Shown piece by piece: positions 37,579 through 46,150 of a stretch of DNA of 64,000 nucleotides. Every line of letters starts with the position of its first letter. Positions within the stretch are counted from its first letter, which is position 1. Below the pieces are notes generated by a model that saw only the letters and a program-made list of their open reading frames with translations, ran no database searches and was not told the origin of the DNA. The position numbers and the translations under genes are program-made. Source of the DNA: DAIPXZ01 sp036782995 (GTDB lineage: Bacteria; Bacillota; Clostridia; Saccharofermentanales; Saccharofermentanaceae); assembly GCA_036782995.1 (NCBI GenBank), contig DAIPXZ010000002.1:62001-126000 (forward strand), read 5' to 3'.

Positions 37579-39393
37579 CTAGTCGTTCGTTTTCATGGAT
37601 GCACAAAAATCGGCTATGCCTCGACAAATGAGGAATTGATAATCTGCATCGGATAAAAGAGCGTCATCGTCACTGTTCGTCAGGTATCCCATTCGAAGCA
37701 TGAAGCTCGGAATCTCATTTGCCCAATTCAATCCGGAATAATTACTGCTTGCATAGCAACCGCCATTTTGCGCGCCGGTCGCCGTTGCTACAGAATTGGC
37801 CAATGCCGTTCCCCAATCAGGAAGTGAGGTCGCATAGGTGCCGCTGTTGGCAACACATACGTTAATTCCAGATGTTAACGAATCATTTGCCGCATCACAA
37901 TAGAGACGAATATACAAGTCTGGATTCTGTTCGACGGCAAATGCCGCACGTTCATTATTCGACATATCGACATCATTTTCGGTACGTGTCATTCTTACGT
38001 CAGCACCGAGCGCTTGCAGGTATTGGGCAAGCAATTGTGCGACTTCCAGATTAATTTCACTTTCTTCTCGTCCAGTCACGCAACCGACAAATCCCTGTGA
38101 TGATTTATCCTTCGAACCTGACATCGTACTCGAAAGCGGCTCTTGCTCTTCATTCGGAGTCGCTTGATGTCCGGCATCAATGACAATGACCATTCCCGTA
38201 AGATCTGGTCCGTCAGTCGGAATCGGTGTCGGACCCGGCGTAGGAGTAGGAGTCGGCGGGACAGTAGACTCAGTAATCAATACCAAATCCTCACTTGTAG
38301 TCGGCGCTTGCTCTGAAACGGAAGTTGACGTGGTATCCTTATCCTTCGCAAATGACGGATAGTATTTCAATATAACAAATACGCCTGCGCCAATGACAAG
38401 CAATGCCGCAACGATGGCAAGAACAATCGCGAGCACCTTTTTCTTCTTTGGCTTTGGTTCTTCGTCAACCATAACGATATCAGCCGTGTTCGGGTTACGC
38501 GGTGGCGGTACTCTCCCGTATGTCGCAGATGTTGGTGGTGGCATTGGTGGGCGACCCTGCTGTGGCGGGATAGGTTGTCCCGGCATGCCATTTTGCGGCA
38601 TAGGTGGACGACCCTGCTGTGGTGGGATAGGTTGTCCCGGCATGCCATTTTGCGGCATAGGTGGACGACCTTGCTGTGGCGGCTGCATCGCTGGATTTTG
38701 TTGTGGCATCGGACGCATCTGCGGATTTACCCTTCCCTGCATCGGCGGAAGCGGTTGTCCCGGATAGCCTTGCATTGGAGCTCCGTTGGGTTGTCTTGGC
38801 GGGATTGCTTGTCCTGCCATGCCATTTTGCGGCATTGGAGGGCGACCCTGCTGGGGTGGCTGCATCGCCGGATTTTGCTGTGGCATCGGGCGCATCTGCG
38901 GATTTACCCTTCCCTGCATCGGCGGAAGCGGTTGTCCCGGGTAGCCTTGCATTGGAGCTCCGTTGGGTTGTCTTGGCGGGATTGCTTGTCCTGCCATGCC
39001 ATTTTGCGGCATTGGAGGGCGACCCTGCTGTTGTTGCTGCATCGCTGGATTTTGCGGTGGCATAGGGCGCATTTGCGAATTCACTTGTCCCTGCATCTGT
39101 GAGATCGGTTGGTTCGGATATGCGACAGGTGGAACGGCACGCGTCGGAGCTTGATTTTGTATAGCTTGCGGTTTTTGTGGCATACCGGGATTCGCTTGGT
39201 TTAATGATTGACCCGGCCATATCGGGCTCGCGTTCGGCGAAGAAGGCGTAGCTTTCGGATTCGAAGAAGGTGCCGTTTGAGGAGCTTGCATTGCATCACC
39301 AAAAACAGGAAAATCAAGTTCTTCTGGTGATTGGCGGTTCTCGTTCGGTTTTTGTGATTGCGAGTTAGATGAATCGGATGGATTCGTAGCCAT
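37579..39393 (-). CDS. Membrane-anchored amidase_3-like protein with degenerate active site
   Basis: A 604-residue protein. Residues 1-300 are a Pro/Gln/Met-rich low-complexity tail with two repeat types (19 and 59 residues). A membrane helix lies near 320-342 after KKKK, so this tail should be cytoplasmic. A Thr/Pro linker leads to an extracellular N-acetylmuramoyl-L-alanine amidase (amidase_3) domain at about 400-600. His409 (DAGHQ) and Glu443 (GREES) of the zinc site remain. The third ligand His is Tyr498 (IRLYCD) and the catalytic Glu is Arg567 (MLRMGYLTN). It is therefore probably a peptidoglycan-binding pseudoenzyme. It lies between the ACT-MBL gene and glf. Confidence 0.85.
   Translation of the reverse strand: MATNPSDSSNSQSQKPNENRQSPEELDFPVFGDAMQAPQTAPSSNPKATPSSPNASPIWPGQSLNQANPGMPQKPQAIQNQAPTRAVPPVAYPNQPISQMQGQVNSQMRPMPPQNPAMQQQQQGRPPMPQNGMAGQAIPPRQPNGAPMQGYPGQPLPPMQGRVNPQMRPMPQQNPAMQPPQQGRPPMPQNGMAGQAIPPRQPNGAPMQGYPGQPLPPMQGRVNPQMRPMPQQNPAMQPPQQGRPPMPQNGMPGQPIPPQQGRPPMPQNGMPGQPIPPQQGRPPMPPPTSATYGRVPPPRNPNTADIVMVDEEPKPKKKKVLAIVLAIVAALLVIGAGVFVILKYYPSFAKDKDTTSTSVSEQAPTTSEDLVLITESTVPPTPTPTPGPTPIPTDGPDLTGMVIVIDAGHQATPNEEQEPLSSTMSGSKDKSSQGFVGCVTGREESEINLEVAQLLAQYLQALGADVRMTRTENDVDMSNNERAAFAVEQNPDLYIRLYCDAANDSLTSGINVCVANSGTYATSLPDWGTALANSVATATGAQNGGCYASSNYSGLNWANEIPSFMLRMGYLTNSDDDALLSDADYQFLICRGIADFCASMKTND
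38546..38671. repeat. 57-bp tandem repeats in the amidase-like gene
   Basis: Just over two copies of a 57-base unit encode the 19-residue motif built around QGRPPMPQNGMPGQPIPPQ. One full copy runs 38581-38637, with partial copies on either side. Confidence 0.75.
38651..39004. repeat. 177-bp tandem repeats in the amidase-like gene
   Basis: Two nearly identical 177-base units (59 codons), about 38651-38827 and 38828-39004, differ at a few bases, and a third partial copy follows. They encode the Pro/Gln/Met-rich intracellular tail. Confidence 0.8.
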
Positions 39394-39531
39394 GTTATAT
39401 CCCTTCTTCTTTTGATAATGAAATTATTTTACCATAATAGAGAGGTTTAATAAAAAAATAACGTGCTATTTTGTTTGATATCAGATAAAATAAACAAGTA
39501 AAGATTTCCAAAAGAAAGGAATCATTTTTTT

Positions 39532-40701
39532 ATGTCAAAAATGGCTGTCGTTGTCGGACTCGGATTTGCCGGTTCCGTAATAGCAAGAAGTCTCGCTGAA
39601 GCGGGATTTGAGGTAACTGCATTAGAGAAACGTCCTCACGTCGCAGGAAATATGTACGAACATACTCGCTTAAATGGTGTACGTGTCCATAATTACGGTC
39701 CTCATATTTTTCATACCAACAATCAACAAGTTTATGATTACTTGAAAAGGTTTTCGGATTTCTATCCCTATTCCCACCGCGTTGTCGGTTGGATTGACGG
39801 GAAGCTGGTCCCGATTCCATTCAACTACACATCCATAGACAGTCTTTTCGCACCAGCCAAGGCTGCCATGCTGAAGGACAAACTAACGAAGGCTTTTCCC
39901 GGTAAAGAAAAGTGCTTTATTTCCGAATTGGTTGAACACACAGACCCGGATATTAAGTCACTCGGAAATTATATTATGGATAGAGTGTTTGTACACTACA
40001 CGGCCAAGCAATGGGGCGTACCAGTCGAGGAAGTCGACAAGAGCGTCATCGACCGTGTTCCGGTAGTCTTAGGTACAGACGATCGCTACTTCCGTGATAC
40101 AATTCAGATGATGCCGATTCACGGCTTCACCGAATTGTTCGAGAACATGCTTTCTCACCCGAAGATTAATGTACAAACTAATTCTGATGCCATGCTACGA
40201 CTCGCTTTGCATGAATCTTCCGGCAATATTTTGCTGGATGGGGCACCCTTTAATGGTCCGGTTTGCTACACTGGCGCAATTGATGAGCTTTTCAATAATG
40301 AATTTGGCGTTCTTCCTTATCGTTCGACGAATTTAGTTTTCGAAGATATTGAGAAGGAATCCTATCAGAGCAATTCTGTTATCAATTATCCGAATTCCGA
40401 AGAGTTCACGAGAATTACGGAGTTTAAGTTGCTGACATTGCAAAATGTACCAGACGCGACGACGATTTTGAAGGAGTATCCGACTGCATATAAACCAGGA
40501 AGTGCGATTTCGCCCTTCTACCCAATTGCAAATAAGTCGAGTCTTCTCACTTACGAAAAGTATAAAGATGCCGCTTCATGCTACAAGGATTTGTACCTGT
40601 GTGGTCGACTTGCCGAATATAAGTACTATAATATGGATGCAGTCGTTGAGCGTGCGTTACAAATTTCGCGAAGCATCATCGAATCAAAACGCTATAAATA
40701 A
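39532..40701 (+). CDS. glf: UDP-galactopyranose mutase
   Basis: A 389-residue flavoenzyme that converts UDP-galactopyranose to UDP-galactofuranose for surface glycans. The N-terminal FAD-binding VVVGLGFAGSV motif is intact, followed by HNYGPHIFHT near residue 53, KQWGVPVEEV near 157 and the C-terminal LCGRLAEYKYYNMD, all diagnostic. AAAGGA precedes the start. A glycosyltransferase gene follows after nine bases, forming a two-gene operon for galactofuranose-containing or related polymers. Confidence 0.95.
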   Translation: MSKMAVVVGLGFAGSVIARSLAEAGFEVTALEKRPHVAGNMYEHTRLNGVRVHNYGPHIFHTNNQQVYDYLKRFSDFYPYSHRVVGWIDGKLVPIPFNYTSIDSLFAPAKAAMLKDKLTKAFPGKEKCFISELVEHTDPDIKSLGNYIMDRVFVHYTAKQWGVPVEEVDKSVIDRVPVVLGTDDRYFRDTIQMMPIHGFTELFENMLSHPKINVQTNSDAMLRLALHESSGNILLDGAPFNGPVCYTGAIDELFNNEFGVLPYRSTNLVFEDIEKESYQSNSVINYPNSEEFTRITEFKLLTLQNVPDATTILKEYPTAYKPGSAISPFYPIANKSSLLTYEKYKDAASCYKDLYLCGRLAEYKYYNMDAVVERALQISRSIIESKRYK

Positions 40702-40710
40702 GGAGACAAC

Positions 40711-41439
40711 ATGAGTACTACAGATTCACTTTATATCGTTATGCCCGCTTACAACGAGGAAATGAATATCGAAGCAGTTGCACGCGAATGGCATGAAGTC
40801 GTTGAAAAAATCGGAAATGGCTCGAAGCTCGTCATCGTAAATGATGGCAGTAAAGACGGCACATACGATAAGCTTTTATCACTTAAGGAGTCTTTACCTT
40901 GCTTGGAACCGGTAAACAAGCCGAATTCCGGCCATGGCGCTACAGTTCTTTTTGCATATCAATATGCGCTCGACCATGGCGCTGACTATATTTTCCAGAC
41001 AGATAGTGACGGACAGACATTACCATCTGAATTCGATTTTTTCTGGGAAAATCGCGATCAGCACGCGGCTATTATCGGACATCGTAATCACCGTCAGGAC
41101 GGCTTCTCTCGCAAGTTCGTAACGAAGGTGCTAAAGCTCGTAATTCGTATTATTTTCCATGTTAAGGTAACGGATGCGAACACGCCATTCCGCCTTCTTC
41201 CGAAGGCCACATTAGCAAAATACATCACTCGCATTCCGAAGGATTTCAATTTGTCGAATGTTATTTTGACCGTTTTGATGGTCGATGCAAAGGAAGATGT
41301 GCTATTCGTTCCGATTACATTCCGTCCTCGTCAAGGTGGCGTAAACTCGATTAACTTGAAGCGGATTTTCAAAATCGGTAAGCAGGCGCTTAAAGATTTC
41401 TCGGCAATTCATAAAGAGTTGAAGAAATCGAAAAAATAA
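40711..41439 (+). CDS. Family 2 glycosyltransferase (DPM1-like)
   Basis: A 242-residue GT-A fold glycosyltransferase. VMPAYNEEMNI opens the nucleotide-sugar site, VNDGSKDGT follows, and QTDSDGQ near residue 93 is the DxD-type metal motif. There is no membrane helix, so it resembles soluble polyprenyl-phosphate mannosyl/glucosyl transferases and may charge a lipid carrier or extend a glycan. AAGGAG precedes the start, nine bases after glf. Its acceptor cannot be told from sequence. Confidence 0.88.
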   Translation: MSTTDSLYIVMPAYNEEMNIEAVAREWHEVVEKIGNGSKLVIVNDGSKDGTYDKLLSLKESLPCLEPVNKPNSGHGATVLFAYQYALDHGADYIFQTDSDGQTLPSEFDFFWENRDQHAAIIGHRNHRQDGFSRKFVTKVLKLVIRIIFHVKVTDANTPFRLLPKATLAKYITRIPKDFNLSNVILTVLMVDAKEDVLFVPITFRPRQGGVNSINLKRIFKIGKQALKDFSAIHKELKKSKK

Positions 41440-41473
41440 TCGAACGGAATTATTCTTCGAATTGTGAAATGAT

Positions 41474-41971
41474 TCACTCTTTTCCTGTGCTCTCCCAGCG
41501 GATGGCGATGATGTCGGATATCGCAATGATTTTTCCGTCCTCAAAAACTATGCGGCTCGGATACTCGTCAAATTTGCGAACGATTCCCGTCCAGGTGTCA
41601 TAACAGCCGCCGGTTTTCTTTGTGTCCGGGACAAAATATGTAACAGATATCAGCGAAGAAAGCTCACCTTGTTCTTCGTACATACTATGCGTACCATTTT
41701 GCAAATGATCCCGAATTCGAAACAGAATCTCGTCTAAGGCTTCTTTTTCGTCATCTGTCAAATCAATTCTTCGATCGGTCGTTCTGGCTGTCTCGATTAT
41801 TGCGTCATCGTACCCGGAAAGTGCTGCAAACGAAGCAAATTGAATAGCTCTCGCATCCATCGACATCGGACGATGTTTTGCCGAAATCGGTCGAGAAAGA
41901 GATATGATATCATCATAGCGATGCATATCATTACCCTTTTCAGATGACTCGTTTGATTGGTGTTGATTCAT
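41474..41971 (-). CDS. YolD-like protein
   Basis: A 165-residue protein with RYDDIISLSRPISAKHRPMS near residue 17, the start of the YolD-like family, which is found beside Y-family polymerases in Firmicutes (for example yolD-uvrX and yqjX-yqjW in Bacillus). The C-terminal 55 residues (TYFVPDTKK to IAIRWE) form a small beta domain. GGAG seven bases upstream selects ATG 41971. It is the last gene of the minus-strand cluster, 47 bases after the polymerase gene. YolD proteins are proposed accessory or UmuD-like partners, not proven here. Confidence 0.82.
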   Translation of the reverse strand: MNQHQSNESSEKGNDMHRYDDIISLSRPISAKHRPMSMDARAIQFASFAALSGYDDAIIETARTTDRRIDLTDDEKEALDEILFRIRDHLQNGTHSMYEEQGELSSLISVTYFVPDTKKTGGCYDTWTGIVRKFDEYPSRIVFEDGKIIAISDIIAIRWESTGKE

Positions 41972-42018
41972 ATCTTCTCTCCAACTCATCAGAAACAACG
42001 CGCAGATTTACTTGTTCT

Positions 42019-43536
42019 TCACGCCTTATGGCCACCGATGCTATCGTTTCTTTCTATAGTGGTTGCGCCCTCTTTCAGATTCATACCTTTGACGATTGCA
42101 TTTTTTCCGTATTTTTCCTTCATCGAAAGAATTGCTTTTTGTATGTTCTTTTCCTTCTCATCCGCCTCGTTTGTTTCTGCCTGTTTATCGGCACCGAAAT
42201 CGGTAAACAAATCAAGCTGGGTATACTCTTCTTTTGGTATTTTCGATTCCGGTATCGTGTGGTTCATCACTACATAGACACGACGTATCGTTAGTTCCTT
42301 ATTGATGAGAGAATCATAGAGAGTCATGAATGCTTTCGTGATTTTCTTTGTAGAGGAAGTGTAACCGCCATCGATATTCATCGACGCATGAGCGGTCTTG
42401 GGTATTTCGCGTCCGTATCTGTCGGTCTCAATCTCACCACTGTACGCTTTTCGTTTTTCAGGTGTGCTTAGATTCTCGATATCATAAACGATGGTTAACA
42501 CGATTTGATCGGACACAAGATGTTGATTCACTAATTCCATAACAATCAAATCGACCATTTCACCGACAATCATACGTCCGTCTTGGGCTGAATATGGGCC
42601 CTTGAGTACCTGACCACGACTGATGGATTGCGATTTCGGACGGTAATCCTTGATGTTTTTGATGAGACACGGTTCATATCCCCAAGCATGGTCAATTAAG
42701 AATTCCGCGTTGACTCCGAACATTTTATAGAGTAAGTCTTCGTTGTAGTATTCATGCTTTTCGCCCAGCGAGCATCGAGCGATGTCGCCCATAGTATAAA
42801 GGCCCTTGGCTTGAAGCTTCTTCGCATATCCGTGCCCGATGCGCCAAAAATCGGTAAGTGGCTCGTGCGTCCACAGCTTCTTCTTGTATGTCATTTCATC
42901 GAGATATGCCATGCGAACACCATTTTCATCAGCAGGAACATGCTTTGCCATGATATCCATAGCAATTTTCGCCAAATAGAGATTCGTCCCTACTCCAGCC
43001 GTTGCCGTGATTCCGGTTTCCTTCATAACGTCGCGAATCATTCGAATACATAATTCCTGCGCTGTCATCTGATAAAGTGCCAAGTATTGTGTCATATCAA
43101 TAAAGACTTCATCGATTGAATAGACATGAATGTCTGATGCCGCGATATATTGAAGATATACGTGGTAGATTTTTGTGCTGATATCGATATATTTAGCCAT
43201 TTGCGGCGGTGCAACAATAAAATCCAAGGATAACGACGGATTATTCTCCAACTCAGGAGCAAAATAAGAAGAACCTTTAAATACGTGCCCCGGAGCTCGG
43301 CTAAGGCGACGATCATTTTCTTCCTTCACTTTGGAAACGACTTCGAAAAGACGCGCACGTCCTCCGACACCGACCTTTTTCAAGGAAGGCGTCACGGCAA
43401 GACATATGGTTTTCTCGGTACGGGAAGCATCCGCGACTACGAGATTTGTCGTCATTGGGTCGAGCCCGCGTTCCATGCATTCTACCGATGCATAAAAGGA
43501 TTTCAAATCAATCGCTGCATAGATTCGTTCGCTCAT
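42019..43536 (-). CDS. Y-family DNA polymerase (UmuC/UvrX-like)
   Basis: A 505-residue translesion polymerase of the ImpB/MucB/SamB group. The N-terminal AAIDLKSFYASVE carries the first catalytic Asp, and YSIDEVFIDM near residue 137 the Asp-Glu pair. The helix-hairpin-helix and little-finger regions follow. It most resembles the Bacillus UvrX/YqjW branch, which pairs with a YolD gene, as here. It starts 24 bases after the GlmU-like gene and appears to be in the amino-sugar cluster. No LexA box was found directly before it. Confidence 0.92.
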   Translation of the reverse strand: MSERIYAAIDLKSFYASVECMERGLDPMTTNLVVADASRTEKTICLAVTPSLKKVGVGGRARLFEVVSKVKEENDRRLSRAPGHVFKGSSYFAPELENNPSLSLDFIVAPPQMAKYIDISTKIYHVYLQYIAASDIHVYSIDEVFIDMTQYLALYQMTAQELCIRMIRDVMKETGITATAGVGTNLYLAKIAMDIMAKHVPADENGVRMAYLDEMTYKKKLWTHEPLTDFWRIGHGYAKKLQAKGLYTMGDIARCSLGEKHEYYNEDLLYKMFGVNAEFLIDHAWGYEPCLIKNIKDYRPKSQSISRGQVLKGPYSAQDGRMIVGEMVDLIVMELVNQHLVSDQIVLTIVYDIENLSTPEKRKAYSGEIETDRYGREIPKTAHASMNIDGGYTSSTKKITKAFMTLYDSLINKELTIRRVYVVMNHTIPESKIPKEEYTQLDLFTDFGADKQAETNEADEKEKNIQKAILSMKEKYGKNAIVKGMNLKEGATTIERNDSIGGHKA

Positions 43537-43560
43537 CGTTTGCGTTCTCCGGTAGCTCGC

Positions 43561-44232
43561 TTATTGGATTTCGCGTAAAACGACCTCGTTTACGTTCTTA
43601 TAGATGTGTTTTGCAGGGACATAGCCACGTACCATGGAAAGCGGATACACACTGGCTTCTCTCCCGATAACCGACGCCGGATTCATTACGGCATTACAAC
43701 CGATTTCCGCATGGTCACCTAGGATGGCTCCGAATTTACGAAGTCCGGTTTCAATCGTATTCCCATCAAGATTGATGGTCGTATTCTTCTTATCTGCCTT
43801 CACATTCGATGTGATTGATCCGGCTCCCATATGCGCCTTAAAGCCTAGAATCGCATCGCCGACATAATTGTAGTGCGGTGCTTGAACATAATCGAAAAGA
43901 ACGGCATTTTTGAGCTCAGTGGAGTTGCCGACGACTGCATGCTTACCGATGATGGCATTGCCGCGAATAAAAGCGCAATGTCGAATTTCGGCCTCGTGGT
44001 CAATAATGCATGGGCCGGTGATGGAGGCGGATGGATAGATAGTTGCATCCTTCGCAACCCATACATTTTCAGCTCGCAATTCGTATTCATTCGGATCGAG
44101 TGTCGGGCCCACGGTTAAAATAAAGTCGTGAATCAATGGCAATACTTCCCAAGGATACGTATGATTCGCGAATAAATCGCTCGCCAGGGTTTGTGTCAAA
44201 TCCAATAATGCATCAATTCTTAGTCTGTTCAT
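43561..44232 (-). CDS. GlmU C-terminal-like beta-helix acyltransferase
   Basis: A 223-residue left-handed beta-helix protein with repeated hexapeptides, such as ITGPCIIDHEAEIRHCAFI near residue 70 and VIGREASVYPLSM near 190. It resembles the acetyltransferase half of GlmU or the UDP-GlcNAc pyrophosphorylase-related group, but has no uridylyltransferase domain. Its ATG directly abuts the glmS TAA, so the two are coupled. It probably acetylates or binds a glucosamine derivative after GlmS and GlmM. The missing uridylyltransferase must be encoded elsewhere. Confidence 0.75.
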   Translation of the reverse strand: MNRLRIDALLDLTQTLASDLFANHTYPWEVLPLIHDFILTVGPTLDPNEYELRAENVWVAKDATIYPSASITGPCIIDHEAEIRHCAFIRGNAIIGKHAVVGNSTELKNAVLFDYVQAPHYNYVGDAILGFKAHMGAGSITSNVKADKKNTTINLDGNTIETGLRKFGAILGDHAEIGCNAVMNPASVIGREASVYPLSMVRGYVPAKHIYKNVNEVVLREIQ

Positions 44233-46089
44233 TTATTCCACCGTTACACTTTTCGCTAGATTTCTCGGTTTATCGACATCACAACCCTTATTCACTGCCA
44301 TGTAATAAGCAAAGAGCTGACATGGCGTCGCTGCCAGAAGTGGCGCGAAAAGCGGATCGCCGTCCGGGATATAGAATACTTCATCGCAGGACACCATCTT
44401 ATCCTTCATGTCCTTCGTGGATATAGCAAGTACGCAGGCACCGCGCGTTTTCACCTCTTGGATATTGGAGAGCTCCTTGGCTGCAAGGTCTTTTTGCGTA
44501 ACCGCGCACACCACTAAGGTACCCGGTTCAATTAAGGCGATTGTGCCGTGCTTTAGTTCACCGCTGGCATATGCTTCCGAATGGATGTAGGAGATTTCCT
44601 TGAGCTTCAATGATGCCTCCATCGAAAGATAGTAATCAAGGCCGCGCCCCAAGAAGAAAATACTATCCGCGTTATAATGCAAAGCGGCAAAACGCTGTAT
44701 TTGATCTTGTTGCGCAATGGTTTCTTCGAGCTTTTTAGGAATTTCAAGCAGTGTTTGCTGATATTTCACATAGTCTTCATCGGATAAAGACCCGATGCGA
44801 TGCGCCATTTCGAAGGTCAAAAGATATATCGCCGCAATCTGTGTCGAATATGCTTTCGTCGAGGCAACGGAGATTTCCGGGCCGGCAGCGGTGTATAAGA
44901 CATAATCGGCCTCACGGGCGATGGAACTGCCGATAACATTTACGATGGCCATTGAATAAGCACCCATAGAACGAGATAGCTTCAACGCCTGAAGCGTGTC
45001 AATAGTCTCACCCGACTGGCTGACAATAATGACAATGGAATCTTGATCCAGAATCGGGTTGCGATATAAGAACTCTGATGCCACGTCGACAAATACAGGT
45101 ATCCGGCAAAAACGCTCAATTAAGTATTTACCGATACATCCCGCATGATATGCTGTTCCGCAAGCAACGATATGAATGTTCTTGGCACGCAAAATACGTT
45201 CCTTCGTTAAATTGAACTGTTCGAGCAATATTTTTCCATCACGAATGCGCGGGGCAATCGTCGCATTGACCACCTTCGGTTCTTCAAGCATTTCTTTCAT
45301 CATGAAGTGCTCGTAACCGCCTTTTTCTGCCGCTTCTGTATCCCAATCAACATGGGTGATTTCACGTTTAACCTTATGTGCAAACATGTCGACTACTTCG
45401 TAGGAATCCTTTTTTACGACGGCAATCTCATCGTCCTCGACGATAACGATATCACGGGTGTATTCGAGCACAGCCGGAATATCCGATGCGACATAATTCG
45501 CATTTTCCCCGATGCCGATAATTAACGGATTCTCCTTCTTTGCGGCAATCAGGCAATCCGGGAATTCCGTGCACATGACAACAATCGCATAAGAACCTTC
45601 AATTTCCTGCAAAGACATTTGCACAGCAGAAAGCAAATCCAAATGACAATGAACCAAATAATGATATTCAATCAAATGAGCAATGACTTCCGTATCGGTT
45701 TCGGAAATAAACTTGAAGCCTTGTTCCAGAAGCATTTTTTTGAGCACCATATAGTTCTCGATAATGCCGTTATGAACGACACATATATGATGATTTTCCG
45801 AGATATGCGGATGTGAGTTTTCATCGCTCGGTGCACCGTGTGTGGCCCATCTCGTATGACCCATGCCGATATGAATGGTTTTTTCACGCTCCGAGCCAAG
45901 AAGACCCGCTTCTTGTAAGGTTTGCTCGAGAACGGCGACTTTTCCTTTCTTCTTCACGAGGCCAATTGACCCGTTTTCCAAGAATGTCACACCCGCTGAA
46001 TCATATCCGCGGTATTCGAGCTTCTTTAATCCCTTCACGAGAAAAGGAAGAGCCGATTCATCTCCGATATATCCTACAATTCCACACAT
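44233..46089 (-). CDS. glmS: Glutamine-fructose-6-phosphate aminotransferase
   Basis: Makes glucosamine-6-phosphate from fructose-6-phosphate and glutamine. At 618 residues it has the usual length. MCGIVGYIG supplies the nucleophile Cys2 of the glutaminase domain; the two SIS isomerase domains follow (ACGTAYHAG, VSQSGETIDT, LGRGLDY) and the protein ends in KSVTVE. GGAGG precedes the start. The glmM-glmS gap is only 61 bases, with no room for a glmS ribozyme, so control by that route is absent here. Confidence 0.97.
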   Translation of the reverse strand: MCGIVGYIGDESALPFLVKGLKKLEYRGYDSAGVTFLENGSIGLVKKKGKVAVLEQTLQEAGLLGSEREKTIHIGMGHTRWATHGAPSDENSHPHISENHHICVVHNGIIENYMVLKKMLLEQGFKFISETDTEVIAHLIEYHYLVHCHLDLLSAVQMSLQEIEGSYAIVVMCTEFPDCLIAAKKENPLIIGIGENANYVASDIPAVLEYTRDIVIVEDDEIAVVKKDSYEVVDMFAHKVKREITHVDWDTEAAEKGGYEHFMMKEMLEEPKVVNATIAPRIRDGKILLEQFNLTKERILRAKNIHIVACGTAYHAGCIGKYLIERFCRIPVFVDVASEFLYRNPILDQDSIVIIVSQSGETIDTLQALKLSRSMGAYSMAIVNVIGSSIAREADYVLYTAAGPEISVASTKAYSTQIAAIYLLTFEMAHRIGSLSDEDYVKYQQTLLEIPKKLEETIAQQDQIQRFAALHYNADSIFFLGRGLDYYLSMEASLKLKEISYIHSEAYASGELKHGTIALIEPGTLVVCAVTQKDLAAKELSNIQEVKTRGACVLAISTKDMKDKMVSCDEVFYIPDGDPLFAPLLAATPCQLFAYYMAVNKGCDVDKPRNLAKSVTVE

Positions 46090-46150
46090 AAGTAATTACC
46101 TCCAAATAAAAGTCAAATGAAAAGAAGCACGGTTGCTTGGCAAAAGAAAA

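Noticed and set aside
46090..46150. glmS ribozyme upstream of glmS
   Set aside because: Only 61 bases separate glmM and glmS, too short for the ribozyme, and no core motif was seen.
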